Assembly (NCBI GenBank): GCA_001314865.1
Contig: LJZR01000002.1
Span: 1-64,000, forward strand
Reading direction: 5' to 3'
DNA: 64,000 nucleotides
Source: Phormidesmis priestleyi Ana
Lineage (GTDB): Bacteria; Cyanobacteriota; Cyanobacteriia; Phormidesmidales; Phormidesmidaceae
Under the pieces are notes generated by a model that saw only the letters and a list, made by a program, of their open reading frames with translations, did no database searches and was not told the origin of the DNA. The stretch's first letter is position 1. Each line of letters begins with the position of its first letter. The translations under genes were made by a program, and so were the position numbers. Below are positions 35,729 to 44,398 of this stretch, piece by piece.

Positions 35729-36898
35729 ATGACGACGACTCTTTCTACTCACTTCCCTGCTATCGACAACACCCATCTAAAATCATTCGCCAAGCTGGAT
35801 ATTCCTGCTCGCCTGCTACTCGGCCCTGGCCCTTCTAATGCAGACCCAGCGGTACTAGCCGCCATGGATCGTCAGCCCATTGGCCATTTAGACAAAGCTT
35901 ATCTACAGCTAATGGACGAAGTGCAGGAACTCATGCGCTATGCATGGCAAACTGATAACCGCCTGACCTTGCCCGTGAGCGGTACTGGATCAGCTGCGAT
36001 GGAAGCGACGCTGGCCAACACTATTGAGCCCGGTGACAAAGTGCTGGTGTGCGTAAACGGCTACTTTGGCCATCGTTTGATGGATATGGCTGGTCGTTAT
36101 GGCGCTGAGGTGGTGAGTATTCATCGCCCTTGGGGTGAAGTGTTTAACACTAGCGAAATTCGCGCTGCCCTAGAAACTCATCGTCCGGCGATTATGGCGA
36201 TTGTCCATGCCGAAACTTCTACCGGCGTATGCCAGCCGATGGACGGAATTGGCGACCTATGTCGTGAGTACGAGTGTTTGCTTGTTCTTGATACGGTGAC
36301 GAGCTTGGGTGGTGTGCCCTTGTTTTTAGACAAGTGGGGCGTGGATTTGGCCTATAGCTGTAGCCAAAAAGGCCTGAGCTGCCCGCCCGGAAGCTCGCCT
36401 TTTACCATGAATGAAAGAGCCCTTACTAAGCTCAGCAATCGCCGTGGCAAGGTAGCCAACTGGTATTTGGATATGTCTTTGCTGAACAACTACTGGGGGC
36501 AAGGTCGCACCTACCACCACACCGCGCCTGTGAATATGACCTACGCGATTCGCGAAGCCCTCCGCCTGCTCTCCGAAGAAGGCTTAGAGGCACGCTGGCA
36601 GCGCCATCAGGAAGCGGCTGAGCATTTATATGCTGGCCTCGAAGAGATGGGGCTAACTTGTCATGTTCCCCGTGAGTATCGCCTGCATACGCTGACGACT
36701 GTTCGTATTCCCGAAGGTGTTGATGGCAAGGCGGTGACGGCCAAGCTCATTGACGATCACAATATGGAACTTGGGGGCGGCTTGGGTGATTTGGCTGGTC
36801 GGGTATGGCGCGTCGGATTGATGGGCTACAACGCTCGTAAGGAAAATGTAGATAAGTTTTTGAGTGCTTTGAAACAGGTGTTGACTGAGCTGAAGTAG
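35729..36898 (+). CDS. Class V aminotransferase (alanine/serine-glyoxylate type)
   Basis: 389 residues. A PLP enzyme of the alanine-glyoxylate/serine-glyoxylate aminotransferase family, which turns photorespiratory glyoxylate into glycine in cyanobacteria. LLLGPGPSNADPAVLAAM (~26-43) marks the N-terminus. VSGTGSAAMEATLAN binds the phosphate, DTVTSLGGVPL holds the Asp, and SCSQKGLSCPPG carries the Schiff-base Lys214. The C-terminal RVGLMGYNA is typical. Cyanobacterial members have sometimes been labelled as soluble hydrogenase subunit, which is a misnomer. ATG 35729. A strong terminator follows. Confidence 0.95.
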   Translation: MTTTLSTHFPAIDNTHLKSFAKLDIPARLLLGPGPSNADPAVLAAMDRQPIGHLDKAYLQLMDEVQELMRYAWQTDNRLTLPVSGTGSAAMEATLANTIEPGDKVLVCVNGYFGHRLMDMAGRYGAEVVSIHRPWGEVFNTSEIRAALETHRPAIMAIVHAETSTGVCQPMDGIGDLCREYECLLVLDTVTSLGGVPLFLDKWGVDLAYSCSQKGLSCPPGSSPFTMNERALTKLSNRRGKVANWYLDMSLLNNYWGQGRTYHHTAPVNMTYAIREALRLLSEEGLEARWQRHQEAAEHLYAGLEEMGLTCHVPREYRLHTLTTVRIPEGVDGKAVTAKLIDDHNMELGGGLGDLAGRVWRVGLMGYNARKENVDKFLSALKQVLTELK

Positions 36899-36972
36899 CT
36901 AGCTGTTAGGGTTTAGGCCACTGAATAGCACTTAGAAGAACGCTTGGAATAACGCTTGCATTTTTGTGCTTT

Positions 36973-37015
36973 AAAACCCTTGTAGGAACTGATGTTTCTA
37001 CAAGGGTTTTTGGGT
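36973..37015 (+). terminator. Intrinsic terminator after the aminotransferase gene
   Basis: A perfect 13-bp stem (AAAACCCTTGTAG / CTACAAGGGTTTT) with a 12-nt loop, followed by TTGGG. Because the arms carry A and T runs it may work in both directions, also serving the convergent methyltransferase gene. Confidence 0.92.
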
Positions 37016-37077
37016 TTTGGACTGAGGTTTTTTGACTGAGGTTTTTTGACTGAGGTTTTTGACTGAAGTTTTTTTGA
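37013..37077. repeat. TTTTTTGACTGAGG tandem repeat
   Basis: Four to five copies of a ~15-bp unit (TTGACTGAGGTTTTT) fill the space between the terminator and the stop of the methyltransferase gene. Confidence 0.85.
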
Positions 37078-38370
37078 TTATGCGATCGCCCGATCCCTTT
37101 GCCGAATCGGGCTCTCAATTCCCCAGTATTCAGCCGCATCAGAGGCTACCATCGTCAGCCATTTTTCATCGCCTAAGGGCAGCATCTCTGGCGGCGCGGT
37201 GGGGGTATGACCCAAGGCTTTAAGCAGCTGTGCGGCGATCGCTCTCGCGAGCGGTGGCGGCACCGAATTTCCGACCTGCCGTGCGCCATGCCACTTGGTG
37301 CTGTGAAAGCGAAACCAGTCAGGAAAGCCATGCAGTCGGGCCATTTCGCGAACGGTGACACAGCGAGCGTAGCGATAGTGAATGGGGCGAGGGCTGGTGA
37401 AGGAGCCTCTGGCTGAGTCGGTACCGGCGCGCAGGGTGGTGGAAAGGCCATCGGCAGCGAGGCGATAGAAGTGGGAGATGGGTTCTCGGGTGCCGGGGGG
37501 CGTGTTGGCGAAGCGATCGCGCGATCGCTGCGAATGATTGGTCCGAATGCTGTTGGTGAGTATCTTTTCATTCCAACGCCGATGGTAGCCATAATGCCAG
37601 CCCTGATCGGCCAAACAACGCGATTGTTGGGCGTAGTCACTGAGCTTTTTGGGGCGACGCACGCGGGTTGCATCTACGGTCAGCAGCGCTTCAAACCGTT
37701 CCGCATCGGGTAAATCATCTAGTGCTTCCTGGCAGGTTACCTGATAGGACACAGGGGGCGGATAACTTGGCAAGCGCGATGATTGTTTGGCCCCAATGAG
37801 GAACAGACGCTCTCGATTTTGAGGAATGCCGTAGTGGCCAGCATTGAGGATTTGCCAGGGATGGACTAGGTGGTAACCAATGGCCGCTATCTGGGTCACA
37901 ATGGCATCTAGCACAGGCCGATGGTGGCCCAGGGTGAGTCCTTTGACATTTTCAAAGACAAAATAGCTGGGCTGTAGCTCATGGACGATGCGAAAAAATT
38001 CTTGGACGAGGGCATTGCGAGGGTCAGTGGGCGATCGCCTACCCATCACCGAAAACCCTTGACAGGGGGCGCCGCCAATGACGGCTGTAATGGGCTGTTG
38101 GGCTGAAATCTGCGCCGCCTGACGAATCTGCTGACCCGTCATTGCCGCCACCGAGCAAGGCATCACATTGCATCGCGCAAAATTAAACTGGTGAACGGCT
38201 GCATGAACCGGGTCTAGCTCTATGGCAACGGGGATATCAAAGCCTGCTTGCTCAAAACCCAAGCTCAGGCCGCCCGCTCCAGCAAACAGATCTATGGCAA
38301 TCGGTCTGCGGTTGGGCAGGTGTTGGGTTTGGCGATTGGGTTTGGCGATTGGATTTGGCATGGGCCGCAT
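37078..38370 (-). CDS. Orphan DNA (cytosine-5) methyltransferase
   Basis: 430 residues. It transfers methyl from SAM to C5 of cytosine in a DNA target. Motifs in order: I (AIDLFAGAGGLSLGFEQAG, ~25-44), IV with catalytic Cys103 (GGAPCQGFS), VI (ENV, 140-142), VIII (GIPQNRERLFLIG), the variable target-recognition region (~215-330), IX and X (RQVGNSVPPPLARAIA). All are intact. There is no restriction endonuclease gene next to it. Cyanobacteria rich in HIP1 often carry a solitary C5 methylase acting on CGATCG (M.Ssp6803I type). The overall pattern here suits such an enzyme, but specificity cannot be read from the sequence. Start ATG 38370 or 38361. Confidence 0.9.
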   Translation of the reverse strand: MRPMPNPIAKPNRQTQHLPNRRPIAIDLFAGAGGLSLGFEQAGFDIPVAIELDPVHAAVHQFNFARCNVMPCSVAAMTGQQIRQAAQISAQQPITAVIGGAPCQGFSVMGRRSPTDPRNALVQEFFRIVHELQPSYFVFENVKGLTLGHHRPVLDAIVTQIAAIGYHLVHPWQILNAGHYGIPQNRERLFLIGAKQSSRLPSYPPPVSYQVTCQEALDDLPDAERFEALLTVDATRVRRPKKLSDYAQQSRCLADQGWHYGYHRRWNEKILTNSIRTNHSQRSRDRFANTPPGTREPISHFYRLAADGLSTTLRAGTDSARGSFTSPRPIHYRYARCVTVREMARLHGFPDWFRFHSTKWHGARQVGNSVPPPLARAIAAQLLKALGHTPTAPPEMLPLGDEKWLTMVASDAAEYWGIESPIRQRDRAIA

Positions 38371-38443
38371 GGTTCATGGGCCTTACTTTACTGTATATTC
38401 TTGAGTGCGAAAATTAAAAGACTCTTGATAAAGGGCTGTTTGC

Positions 38444-39193
38444 TTAAGGGCGATCGCCTACTGGCACAGGCGCATGGGGCGGACAAGGCACCACAATATA
38501 GCCATGCTGATAGTCTCCCATTACCCAATTTCGTTTCTCTCCCCAATACCACCAGTAAGCGCCGATGTAGGCACACAGCAAGCTATCTAGCTGATCTTCT
38601 ACTGCTTTCATCGCTTTCCCAGCTGTTGGAATAGTTGGCAACGCTGTCACGACTAACGGCGGTTCATGCTGGGGTAGTTCGGTCAAAATATACGTTCTGA
38701 GCCGGTTCAGTTCACTGACTTTGTCGGCTAAGCGGCCTCTTTTATATTTCAATATTCGCGAGAGTTTAAACAGCTGAATTGTGGCAGGATGCGGAAAAAC
38801 TTCTACCTGATATCGCCCCAGCTGACGCGGCTGTATGGTTGGCGCATGAACAAACCCCTGAGTTTCTAGATCGCGAGCGAACTGTATCAGCCCAGCGGCA
38901 AAAGGTCTGCTCAGGTTAGCCGGATGACAGCCTGCATGATACTTTCTAAAATGCTGATGGATGAGCCGTTCGGGCAGCCGCATTCCTGTTTTGTTTGGAA
39001 TGAGCGTAGGGGCATCTACTGCGATTATCGCTGGGCTTGGAGAGGGTGCGATCGCTGCTAGCCAATCCAAAACTTCGGGGAAAGACGCTTTACGATCTAG
39101 CGATCGCAACACCAGTGATTCTCCCTCTAGCGCCAGGCAGCATAACCCGCTCGGCCCCGATATCCAGCCCAAATCTACGCCTATGAATTTCAC
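38444..39193 (-). CDS. DUF429 family protein (predicted RNase H-fold nuclease)
   Basis: 249 residues. It begins MKFIGVDLGWISGPSGL, an RNase H-like first strand with an Asp, and later has IAVDAPTLIPN and MRLPERLIHQHFRKYHAGCHPAN, then VEVFPHPA and AVEDQLDSLLCAYIGAYW. These are the conserved blocks of DUF429, a family predicted from fold to be nuclease-like with no proven substrate. It lies on the same strand as the methyltransferase gene, ~70 bp upstream of it, so co-transcription is possible. Confidence 0.88.
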   Translation of the reverse strand: MKFIGVDLGWISGPSGLCCLALEGESLVLRSLDRKASFPEVLDWLAAIAPSPSPAIIAVDAPTLIPNKTGMRLPERLIHQHFRKYHAGCHPANLSRPFAAGLIQFARDLETQGFVHAPTIQPRQLGRYQVEVFPHPATIQLFKLSRILKYKRGRLADKVSELNRLRTYILTELPQHEPPLVVTALPTIPTAGKAMKAVEDQLDSLLCAYIGAYWWYWGEKRNWVMGDYQHGYIVVPCPPHAPVPVGDRP

Positions 39194-39377
39194 TAAAGAC
39201 TTGCCTGCTCTCCACAGAAATACACTTCACTACAATACGCGCTCTGCGCTTTAGGCATAGCTTCCAACATCAGCTTCCAACATCAGCGCCAAACATCAGC
39301 TTCGAGAAAAGCGCTCAACACCTGAACCCAGACACGAAGACTGCTGTACAGTAAGCATGGCTAATTTGAGTTAAAAC

Positions 39378-40406
39378 ATGCAAGCGCTCACCCTCACCCG
39401 CCCTGATGACTGGCATCTCCATCTACGCGACGGCGCAGCCCTAAAAGCGGTTTTGCCTCATACGGTGCGCCAATTTGCGCGTGCCATTATCATGCCAAAC
39501 TTGAAGCCGCCAGTTCGCACGGTAGCCGATGCGGCGGCCTATCGCGATCGCATCCTTGCCGCCATCCCCACAGGCCAATCGTTTGAGCCCTTGATGACGC
39601 TTTACCTAACCGACAACACCACCCCCGATGAGATTATCGCGGCCAAAGCTACTCAGTTTGTTAAAGCGGTTAAGTACTATCCAGCGGGCGCAACCACGAA
39701 TTCAGAATCTGGCGTAACCGACATTCAAAAGTGCGATCGCGTTTTTGAAGCGATGCAGCAGGTTGACATGCCCTTGCTACTGCATGGAGAAGTAACCGAC
39801 AAACATGTCGATATATTTGATCGTGAAAAAGCGTTTATTGAGCAACACTTAATTCCTCTTAAGCAGCGATTCCCCAATCTACGCATTGTGTTGGAGCACA
39901 TCACCACCTCAGACGCAGTACAGTTTGTTGTATCTGCTGACAATGTCGCCGCCACAATTACACCACAACATTTGTTATTCAACCGCAACAGCCTATTTCA
40001 AGGGGGCATCAATCCCCATTTTTATTGCCTGCCAATTTTAAAACGTGAGCAGCATCGCCAGGCCATTTTGCAAGCAGCCACATCCGGCAATCCTAAGTTT
40101 TTTCTGGGCACCGATAGCGCCCCTCATCCCCGCAACGGTAAAGAAACCTCCTGTGGCTGTGCGGGTTGTTTTTCGGCTTTACATGCCCTAGAGCTGTATG
40201 CAGAAGCGTTTGAAAGTGTTGATGCACTGGATAAACTAGAGGCTTTTGCGAGCTTTTATGGGCCAGACTTTTATCAACTCCCGCGTAATTTTGAACAAAT
40301 TACACTGATAAAATCGACCTGGCAGGTTCCTCACGAGTTGCCCTTTCCTGAATCTGGGCTGGTGCCTTTAAGAGCAGGTCAGGAGATGACATGGCAAATG
40401 GCTTAA
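39378..40406 (+). CDS. pyrC: Dihydroorotase
   Basis: 342 residues, the length of the class II (E. coli PyrC-like) enzyme. It cyclises carbamoyl-aspartate to dihydroorotate in pyrimidine synthesis. Metal ligands are visible: HLH in [11 protein letters not shown] (residues 13-15), the lysine to be carbamylated in [15 protein letters not shown] (~98), His in LLLHGEV and LEHITT, and Asp in [11 protein letters not shown] 39378. No terminator is obvious; an AT-rich repeat tract follows. Confidence 0.96.
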   Translation: MQALTLTRPDDWHLHLRDGAALKAVLPHTVRQFARAIIMPNLKPPVRTVADAAAYRDRILAAIPTGQSFEPLMTLYLTDNTTPDEIIAAKATQFVKAVKYYPAGATTNSESGVTDIQKCDRVFEAMQQVDMPLLLHGEVTDKHVDIFDREKAFIEQHLIPLKQRFPNLRIVLEHITTSDAVQFVVSADNVAATITPQHLLFNRNSLFQGGINPHFYCLPILKREQHRQAILQAATSGNPKFFLGTDSAPHPRNGKETSCGCAGCFSALHALELYAEAFESVDALDKLEAFASFYGPDFYQLPRNFEQITLIKSTWQVPHELPFPESGLVPLRAGQEMTWQMA

Positions 40407-40434
40407 CGGATTGGGCCTTGCACATAATTTTCTC

Positions 40435-40506
40435 AATAACTCTTCAATAATTACTCTTCAATAATTATTCTTCAACAATTATTTTTCAACAATAACTCTT
40501 CAAAAT
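40435..40506. repeat. AT-rich TTCAATAATTA tandem repeats
   Basis: About five degenerate copies of a 15-17-bp unit (CTCTTCAATAATTA, CTTCAACAATTA) lie between pyrC and the first attC-like site. Confidence 0.8.
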
Positions 40507-40550
40507 ACCTAGTTTGTTTGGCCTAAAGTTGGGTGCTAAACAAAGCAAAT

Positions 40551-40646
40551 TATCTAACAGACGAGTTGATCGAGAGTGCAAGATTAAGGCTCGTAAAAAC
40601 TGAGTCAGATGCTCTCTAGCGCTCTGCACCACCACGGGTTAGACGT
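40551..40646 (-). other. attC-like recombination site (distal site of the cassette array)
   Basis: Read on the minus strand it starts with R'' GTCTAAC (40644-40638), which fits RYYYAAC, and ends with R' GTTAGAT (40558-40552), which fits GTTRRRY. The inner arms GTGGTGGTGCAGAGCGC and GAGTTGATCGAGAGTGC (the latter as reverse complement) match at 11 of 17 positions without gaps. The total of ~95 bp is in the attC size range. It lies 3 bp upstream of the longest form of the histidine kinase frame. It is the weakest of the sites taken alone; its orientation agrees with the other three. Confidence 0.6.
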
Positions 40647-40660
40647 GATTGCTATGCCCA

Positions 40661-42391
40661 ATGGGAATAATTAAACGAATAGGTACAATTCTTGACCAGA
40701 TAGATGTGACTAAAATTCTCATGCAAATGTCAATAACTTTTTTTCAAAAAAAGCTGCAAACTTGTGCCCAATGCTTATCAATTGCCAAGTGGCAGTATGT
40801 TTACTACACGCTAGCAGTCTTTAATCTACTCACTGTCTCAAGCGGTCTGTACCTCAGCCACCAGATCATGCATATTTATACTCAGTCTATTGATGTGAAC
40901 CATCGGTGGGCTACGCGACTGGCAACCTATTCTGACCTAGGTCAACTTGTCGCTGCACTCAATGCCCCTGGAAATGATATTTTCGATTCTAAGGATGTCG
41001 GGCTGGAGTCCAGAAGATTAGCATCTGCCCAAGCTATTTTTCAAAGGGACTTGAACATCGTTAGACAAGAACTACAAACTCAGGTCGATTCAACACAGGC
41101 CATCCAATTGCTCCAAGACTTGGATACGGTGGAAATAGAAACGGCAAAAATGGTCGCTGAAGCCAAACTCATTTTCTCTTACTTTCGCCAGAATCAGCCG
41201 GAAATGGCTGGCAGACGCATGGCAACGATGGATCGTAACTATAATCAAGTCAATGAAGCACTGGCGATATCTCAACAGAATGTTCTTCAGATTCAGCAAA
41301 ATCTCTTGGATGAACAAAACGTAGCCGCCAATTCGTTTCGACGGTATGAGTTTATGATCGCAGGCGCAATGCTCCTGCTGATTGGAGGCGTAACATTGTA
41401 TGGGCATCAACTCGCCCAAAAGATGAAATCAGATGCCCAAGAGAAAGAACAGTTAATTGCTGAACTCCAGCAATCTGAAGCTCTTTTAAAGGAGAAAACT
41501 CAGCAGGTGCAAGCGACTCTGGAGAATCTCCAGAAAGCCCAGTTCCAATTGGTGCAAACTGAAAAAATGTCAAGTTTGGGAGAGCTTGTAGCTGGCGTTG
41601 CTCACGAAATTAATAACCCAGTTAATTTCATTCACGGCAACCTGACTCATGTTCGAGACTATACCGATCAACTACTAGCCTTTATCCAACTTTATCAGAC
41701 GTACTACCCCAATGCTGTGCCAGAAATTCAAGACAAAGCGGACGAAGCCGACCTGGAGTTTTTACAGGAAGATCTGAGAAAGATCCTAGATTCTATGGAG
41801 CTGGGAACCAATCGCATTCGTCAGATTGTGTTGTCGCTGCGGAATTTCTCGCGCATGGATGAAGCTGATTTTAAGTCAGTGGATATTCACGAAGGCATCG
41901 ACAGCACATTGCTAATTTTGCAGCATCGCCTGAAAGCTCAGTCAGATTACTCAACAATTGCGGTGATTAAGGACTACGGCAATTTGCCTCATGTGGAGTG
42001 TTATGCAGGTCAACTCAATCAGGTTTTTATGAATATTTTGTCCAATGCAATTGATGCACTGGAAGAAAATAATACTCAGCGAACCGTGCAGGCGGTCAAA
42101 GCCGAACACAGTCAGATTACGATTCGCACATCAGTGATTGACGCTCAATGGGTGGAAATTGCGATCGCCGACAACGGAGCCGGTATTCCTGAGCAGATTC
42201 AGCAACGCATCTTTGATCCCTTTTTTACAACCAAGCCTGTTGGAAAGGGAACAGGTTTGGGTATGTCCATTAGTTACCAAATCATCACGGAAAAACATGG
42301 GGGTAAGATTAAGTGTTTTTCTATGTTCGGTCAAGGAACTGAGTTTGTGATTCAGATTCCCATCCGACAACAAATTTGTGAAACTGTCTAA
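40661..42391 (+). CDS. Membrane sensor histidine kinase, possibly a gene cassette
   Basis: ~576 residues from ATG 40661 (TTG 40649 also in frame). Two membrane helices (~45-65 and ~225-245) flank a ~160-residue periplasmic helical region. A coiled coil follows (EKEQLIAELQQSEALLKEKTQQVQ split), then HisKA with VAGVAHEINNPVNFIHGNL and an intact HATPase_c: N-box NILSNAIDALEE, G1 DNGAGIP, F-box DPFFTTKPVGKGTGLG. No response regulator is adjacent. The gene begins just inside one attC-like site, and its stop codon TAA lies within the core (GTCTAAC) of the next one. It therefore fills an entire cassette-sized interval in antisense to the array. Kinase function is secure; the cassette status is inference. 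Confidence 0.88.
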   Translation: MGIIKRIGTILDQIDVTKILMQMSITFFQKKLQTCAQCLSIAKWQYVYYTLAVFNLLTVSSGLYLSHQIMHIYTQSIDVNHRWATRLATYSDLGQLVAALNAPGNDIFDSKDVGLESRRLASAQAIFQRDLNIVRQELQTQVDSTQAIQLLQDLDTVEIETAKMVAEAKLIFSYFRQNQPEMAGRRMATMDRNYNQVNEALAISQQNVLQIQQNLLDEQNVAANSFRRYEFMIAGAMLLLIGGVTLYGHQLAQKMKSDAQEKEQLIAELQQSEALLKEKTQQVQATLENLQKAQFQLVQTEKMSSLGELVAGVAHEINNPVNFIHGNLTHVRDYTDQLLAFIQLYQTYYPNAVPEIQDKADEADLEFLQEDLRKILDSMELGTNRIRQIVLSLRNFSRMDEADFKSVDIHEGIDSTLLILQHRLKAQSDYSTIAVIKDYGNLPHVECYAGQLNQVFMNILSNAIDALEENNTQRTVQAVKAEHSQITIRTSVIDAQWVEIAIADNGAGIPEQIQQRIFDPFFTTKPVGKGTGLGMSISYQIITEKHGGKIKCFSMFGQGTEFVIQIPIRQQICETV

Positions 42392-42475
42392 CGTTGCCCA
42401 TCACCCGCCGCCAGTACCTCTCGTACTCAACGAAAAAGCTCTAAACAGTCGGGTGCAAGCGGATTATTAGACCTC
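42386..42475 (-). other. attC-like recombination site
   Basis: On the minus strand: R'' GAGGTCTAAT (42475-42466), inner arm TTGCACCCG, inner arm partner CGGGTGATGGGCAA, and R' GTTAGAC (42392-42386), a perfect GTTRRRY. Total 90 bp. The R'' pairs with the R' of the site at 43424 (GTTAGACATC), matching 8 of 10 bases, as expected for the two ends of one cassette. The stop codons of the DUF5615 gene and of the histidine kinase both lie inside this site, a common feature of cassettes. Confidence 0.72.
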
Positions 42476-42841
42476 TGACACCAACGGCAAACGGCGAATA
42501 CGAATACGGCTTGGCTCAACTGTAATGGCTGATCCTTGCTCTAAATCATCCTCGCACTCAGCAATGACTGTCATTAAAAGGTTTGTGAGTGCTTGGGCGC
42601 GTAATCTTTCAATCCGAATCCGAATGACTGAAGGAGTGGTTGCTACAGCAAGCGCTAGGAGTGCATGAAAATCTGCATCAAGAGTCACAACCATACGCTC
42701 CTCGTCTCTGGCTCGCTGGATGATGTCTGCATCTTCAGCTTCAGACATTCCAACTTCACCCACATGAATCGCGTCGATATCTGCATCTCGTAACAACGCT
42801 GCCGCAGAGAGTGGCAATCCCTGATCAAGCAACAGTTTCAT
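42467..42841 (-). CDS. DUF5615 PIN-like toxin
   Basis: ~124 residues from ATG 42841 (MKLLLDQGLPLSAAALLR); ATG 42871 is upstream in frame. PIN-fold acids are visible: Asp in LLLDQGLP, then GMSEAEDADIIQRARDEERMVVTLDADFHALLAL, the DUF5615 signature. Proteins of this family are predicted RNase toxins paired with DUF433 antitoxins. The start overlaps the end of the DUF433 gene by 17 bp, so translation is coupled. The stop TAA lies in the attC-like site. Activity is inferred from family. Confidence 0.85.
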   Translation of the reverse strand: MKLLLDQGLPLSAAALLRDADIDAIHVGEVGMSEAEDADIIQRARDEERMVVTLDADFHALLALAVATTPSVIRIRIERLRAQALTNLLMTVIAECEDDLEQGSAITVEPSRIRIRRLPLVSEV

Positions 42842-43067
42842 AGCGATTAGAAAGCTCAATGATGCGATCATCCAAATACGAGGAGGCGAAAATTAGGGCT
42901 TGCCGGATATCTTCATCCTCCAGTTGTGGAAACTCTTGATGTAATTCTTCTCGATCAGGATAAGTTGCGAGTAGCTCAATCACCCGACGAACCGTAAGGC
43001 GAAGGTTGCGAATGCAGGGCTGTCCATTCATCCGGTTTGGATTGCTCGTAATACGATCGAGTTTCAT
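42825..43067 (-). CDS. DUF433 antitoxin
   Basis: 80 residues. RITSNPNRMNGQPCIRNLRLTVRRVIELLATY and FPQLEDEDIRQALIFASSYLDD, each seen in shorter blocks, are the winged-helix-type pattern of DUF433 (VapB-like antitoxins). It precedes and overlaps the DUF5615 toxin gene, the normal order. It would neutralise the toxin and repress the operon (family inference). Confidence 0.88.
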   Translation of the reverse strand: MKLDRITSNPNRMNGQPCIRNLRLTVRRVIELLATYPDREELHQEFPQLEDEDIRQALIFASSYLDDRIIELSNRYETVA

Positions 43068-43103
43068 CAGAGTACGTCCAACGTTTCATTATCATCTTAA
43101 CCT

Positions 43104-43370
43104 TCAATTAGGATAAGCCATACCTGCAATACAGGCTCCACATATCCATTCTCCATCGTCATATAGCCCGTCTCCCATGCTGTCTTTGTGCCCGCAACTA
43201 GAACAAGTCAGTAACATCGGTTGCGGAGCTTTTTTCTTCTGGTCAAGGTAAGAAGTGGGAGGATGACGCAATGTGGGAGGAACTGCAAACTTGCCACAAT
43301 TTGAACACCACTGACCGCCATTGTGTTCAATGGTCTGCGTGGTTTTACATTTGGGACATAGGTTGGACAT
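43104..43370 (-). CDS. Small double zinc-ribbon protein
   Basis: 88 residues with two zinc ribbons: CPKCK...WCSNCGKFAVPP at the N-terminus and LTCSSCGHKDSMG...WICGACIAG at the C-terminus, eight cysteines in four CxxC pairs. Function unknown; nucleic-acid or protein binding is likely. It starts the cassette that also holds the DUF433/DUF5615 pair, with only 36 bp between and no attC there, so the three may form one unit. Confidence 0.7.
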   Translation of the reverse strand: MSNLCPKCKTTQTIEHNGGQWCSNCGKFAVPPTLRHPPTSYLDQKKKAPQPMLLTCSSCGHKDSMGDGLYDDGEWICGACIAGMAYPN

Positions 43371-43423
43371 AGTGGCTCACTTATCTCTGTACAGCTACTT
43401 AACAGAGTTACTATTTCTGCAAG

Positions 43424-43512
43424 ATGTCTAACGACCAAGTTGAGCGGCGATCTACCAACGTTAAACGAAGCAGGCATCTTCTGTCCGCCGCTCCAATGAC
43501 TTGTTATCTCGC
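43424..43512 (-). other. attC-like recombination site (best formed)
   Basis: On the minus strand: R'' GCGAGATAAC (43512-43503), L'' CAAGTCATTGGAGCGGC, L' GCCGCTCAACTTG, and R' GTTAGAC (43432-43426). The L arms pair as CAAGT/AGCGGC with a few extra bases in one arm, the asymmetry typical of attC. R'' is the exact complement of GTTATCTCGC, which is the R' of the preceding site at 44399. That is the rule expected for the free circular form of the PIN/RHH cassette. Size 89 bp. Confidence 0.8.
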
Positions 43513-43536
43513 TGGCACTATTTCAACCTTTTATGA

Positions 43537-43860
43537 CTAGGCTCGCTTTTGGATTCGTTCTTGAAGACGCTCAACTATATCTGCACTCAATTCTGCTTCT
43601 GGATCAGTTTTCTCGCGTGTCGCTAAAACGGACTTAATTTCAGACGGCGAAGCTTGTCCTAACTGCGTGATCAATGATTGAAATGCTTGCTGTTGCTGCG
43701 CAACTTTCGCCTCGGGAACAGCTTGAATTCCATACGCCAGAGCTGCCTGACGAGTCAATGCATAAACGATGTACTGATTCAGGGATACACCTTCACCTTC
43801 AGCGAGTTGAGTAAGCTGTTGATGCAAGGTTTCAGGTAATCGTAAGGTTAATCGGCTCAT
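43537..43860 (-). CDS. Ribbon-helix-helix antitoxin
   Basis: 107 residues. The N-terminal RHH (MSRLTLRLPETLHQQLTQLA then EGVSLNQYIVYALTRQ) binds DNA as a dimer. The C-terminal ~55 residues (QQQAFQSLITQLGQAS..., ADIVERLQERIQKRA) would bind the toxin. Its ATG overlaps the stop of the PIN gene by 4 bp (ATGA), so the toxin gene comes first. Upstream spacing and strand fit one cassette. Confidence 0.87.
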   Translation of the reverse strand: MSRLTLRLPETLHQQLTQLAEGEGVSLNQYIVYALTRQAALAYGIQAVPEAKVAQQQQAFQSLITQLGQASPSEIKSVLATREKTDPEAELSADIVERLQERIQKRA

Positions 43861-44294
43861 GACTTTTCTCCTGATGCTAATATGCTCACAAACTCTACAG
43901 GCGTTAGAACTCGCAACCCCAACGACTCTTTTGCACTCCGAAAATCTCGAATATTAGATGTAACCACGATCGCACCTGCATTCATCGCACAATCGATCAC
44001 CAGATCGTCACCCGCATCTGGGGAAGTTGGTCGCCACGAGAAATAAATATTTGTGTATTGAGCAACATTCAGGAGTTGTCCCAATACAGGTTGCAGCTTA
44101 CTCCAGCGTTCTTCTGAGAGCTTTCGAGACAGCACATCGTCATATTCATAGGCAAGCGCATTGGAGACACAAACCATCATCAGCCCAGCCAACCAAGCAT
44201 CAATAATCAGACCTGAAGCCCCGCCTTGCTTGGTCAGACCTTCAAACACAACGTTAGTATCAATCACAATCCGAAGTAAAGGCAAACCAGACAT
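43857..44294 (-). CDS. PIN-domain toxin (COG1569 type)
   Basis: 145 residues. RIVIDTNVVFEGLTKQGG (first acidic residue), YEYDDVLSRKLSEE, DAGDDLVIDCAMNAGAIVVTSNIRDF (later acids) and a C-terminal VLTPVEFV: the PIN nuclease layout, as in VapC-like putative toxins of COG1569. It cleaves RNA in studied relatives. It is partnered with the RHH antitoxin by a 4-bp overlap. It lies just inside the cassette defined by the sites at 44399 and 43424. Confidence 0.87.
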   Translation of the reverse strand: MSGLPLLRIVIDTNVVFEGLTKQGGASGLIIDAWLAGLMMVCVSNALAYEYDDVLSRKLSEERWSKLQPVLGQLLNVAQYTNIYFSWRPTSPDAGDDLVIDCAMNAGAIVVTSNIRDFRSAKESLGLRVLTPVEFVSILASGEKS

Positions 44295-44398
44295 GACACC
44301 ACTATAGCACCATAAGCAGTGTCGAGCTAAGGGCTTGCCATAGTACTTTGGAAGACTGACAGATAGCTTTGAAAGAACACCCTAACACTTGAAACGAA

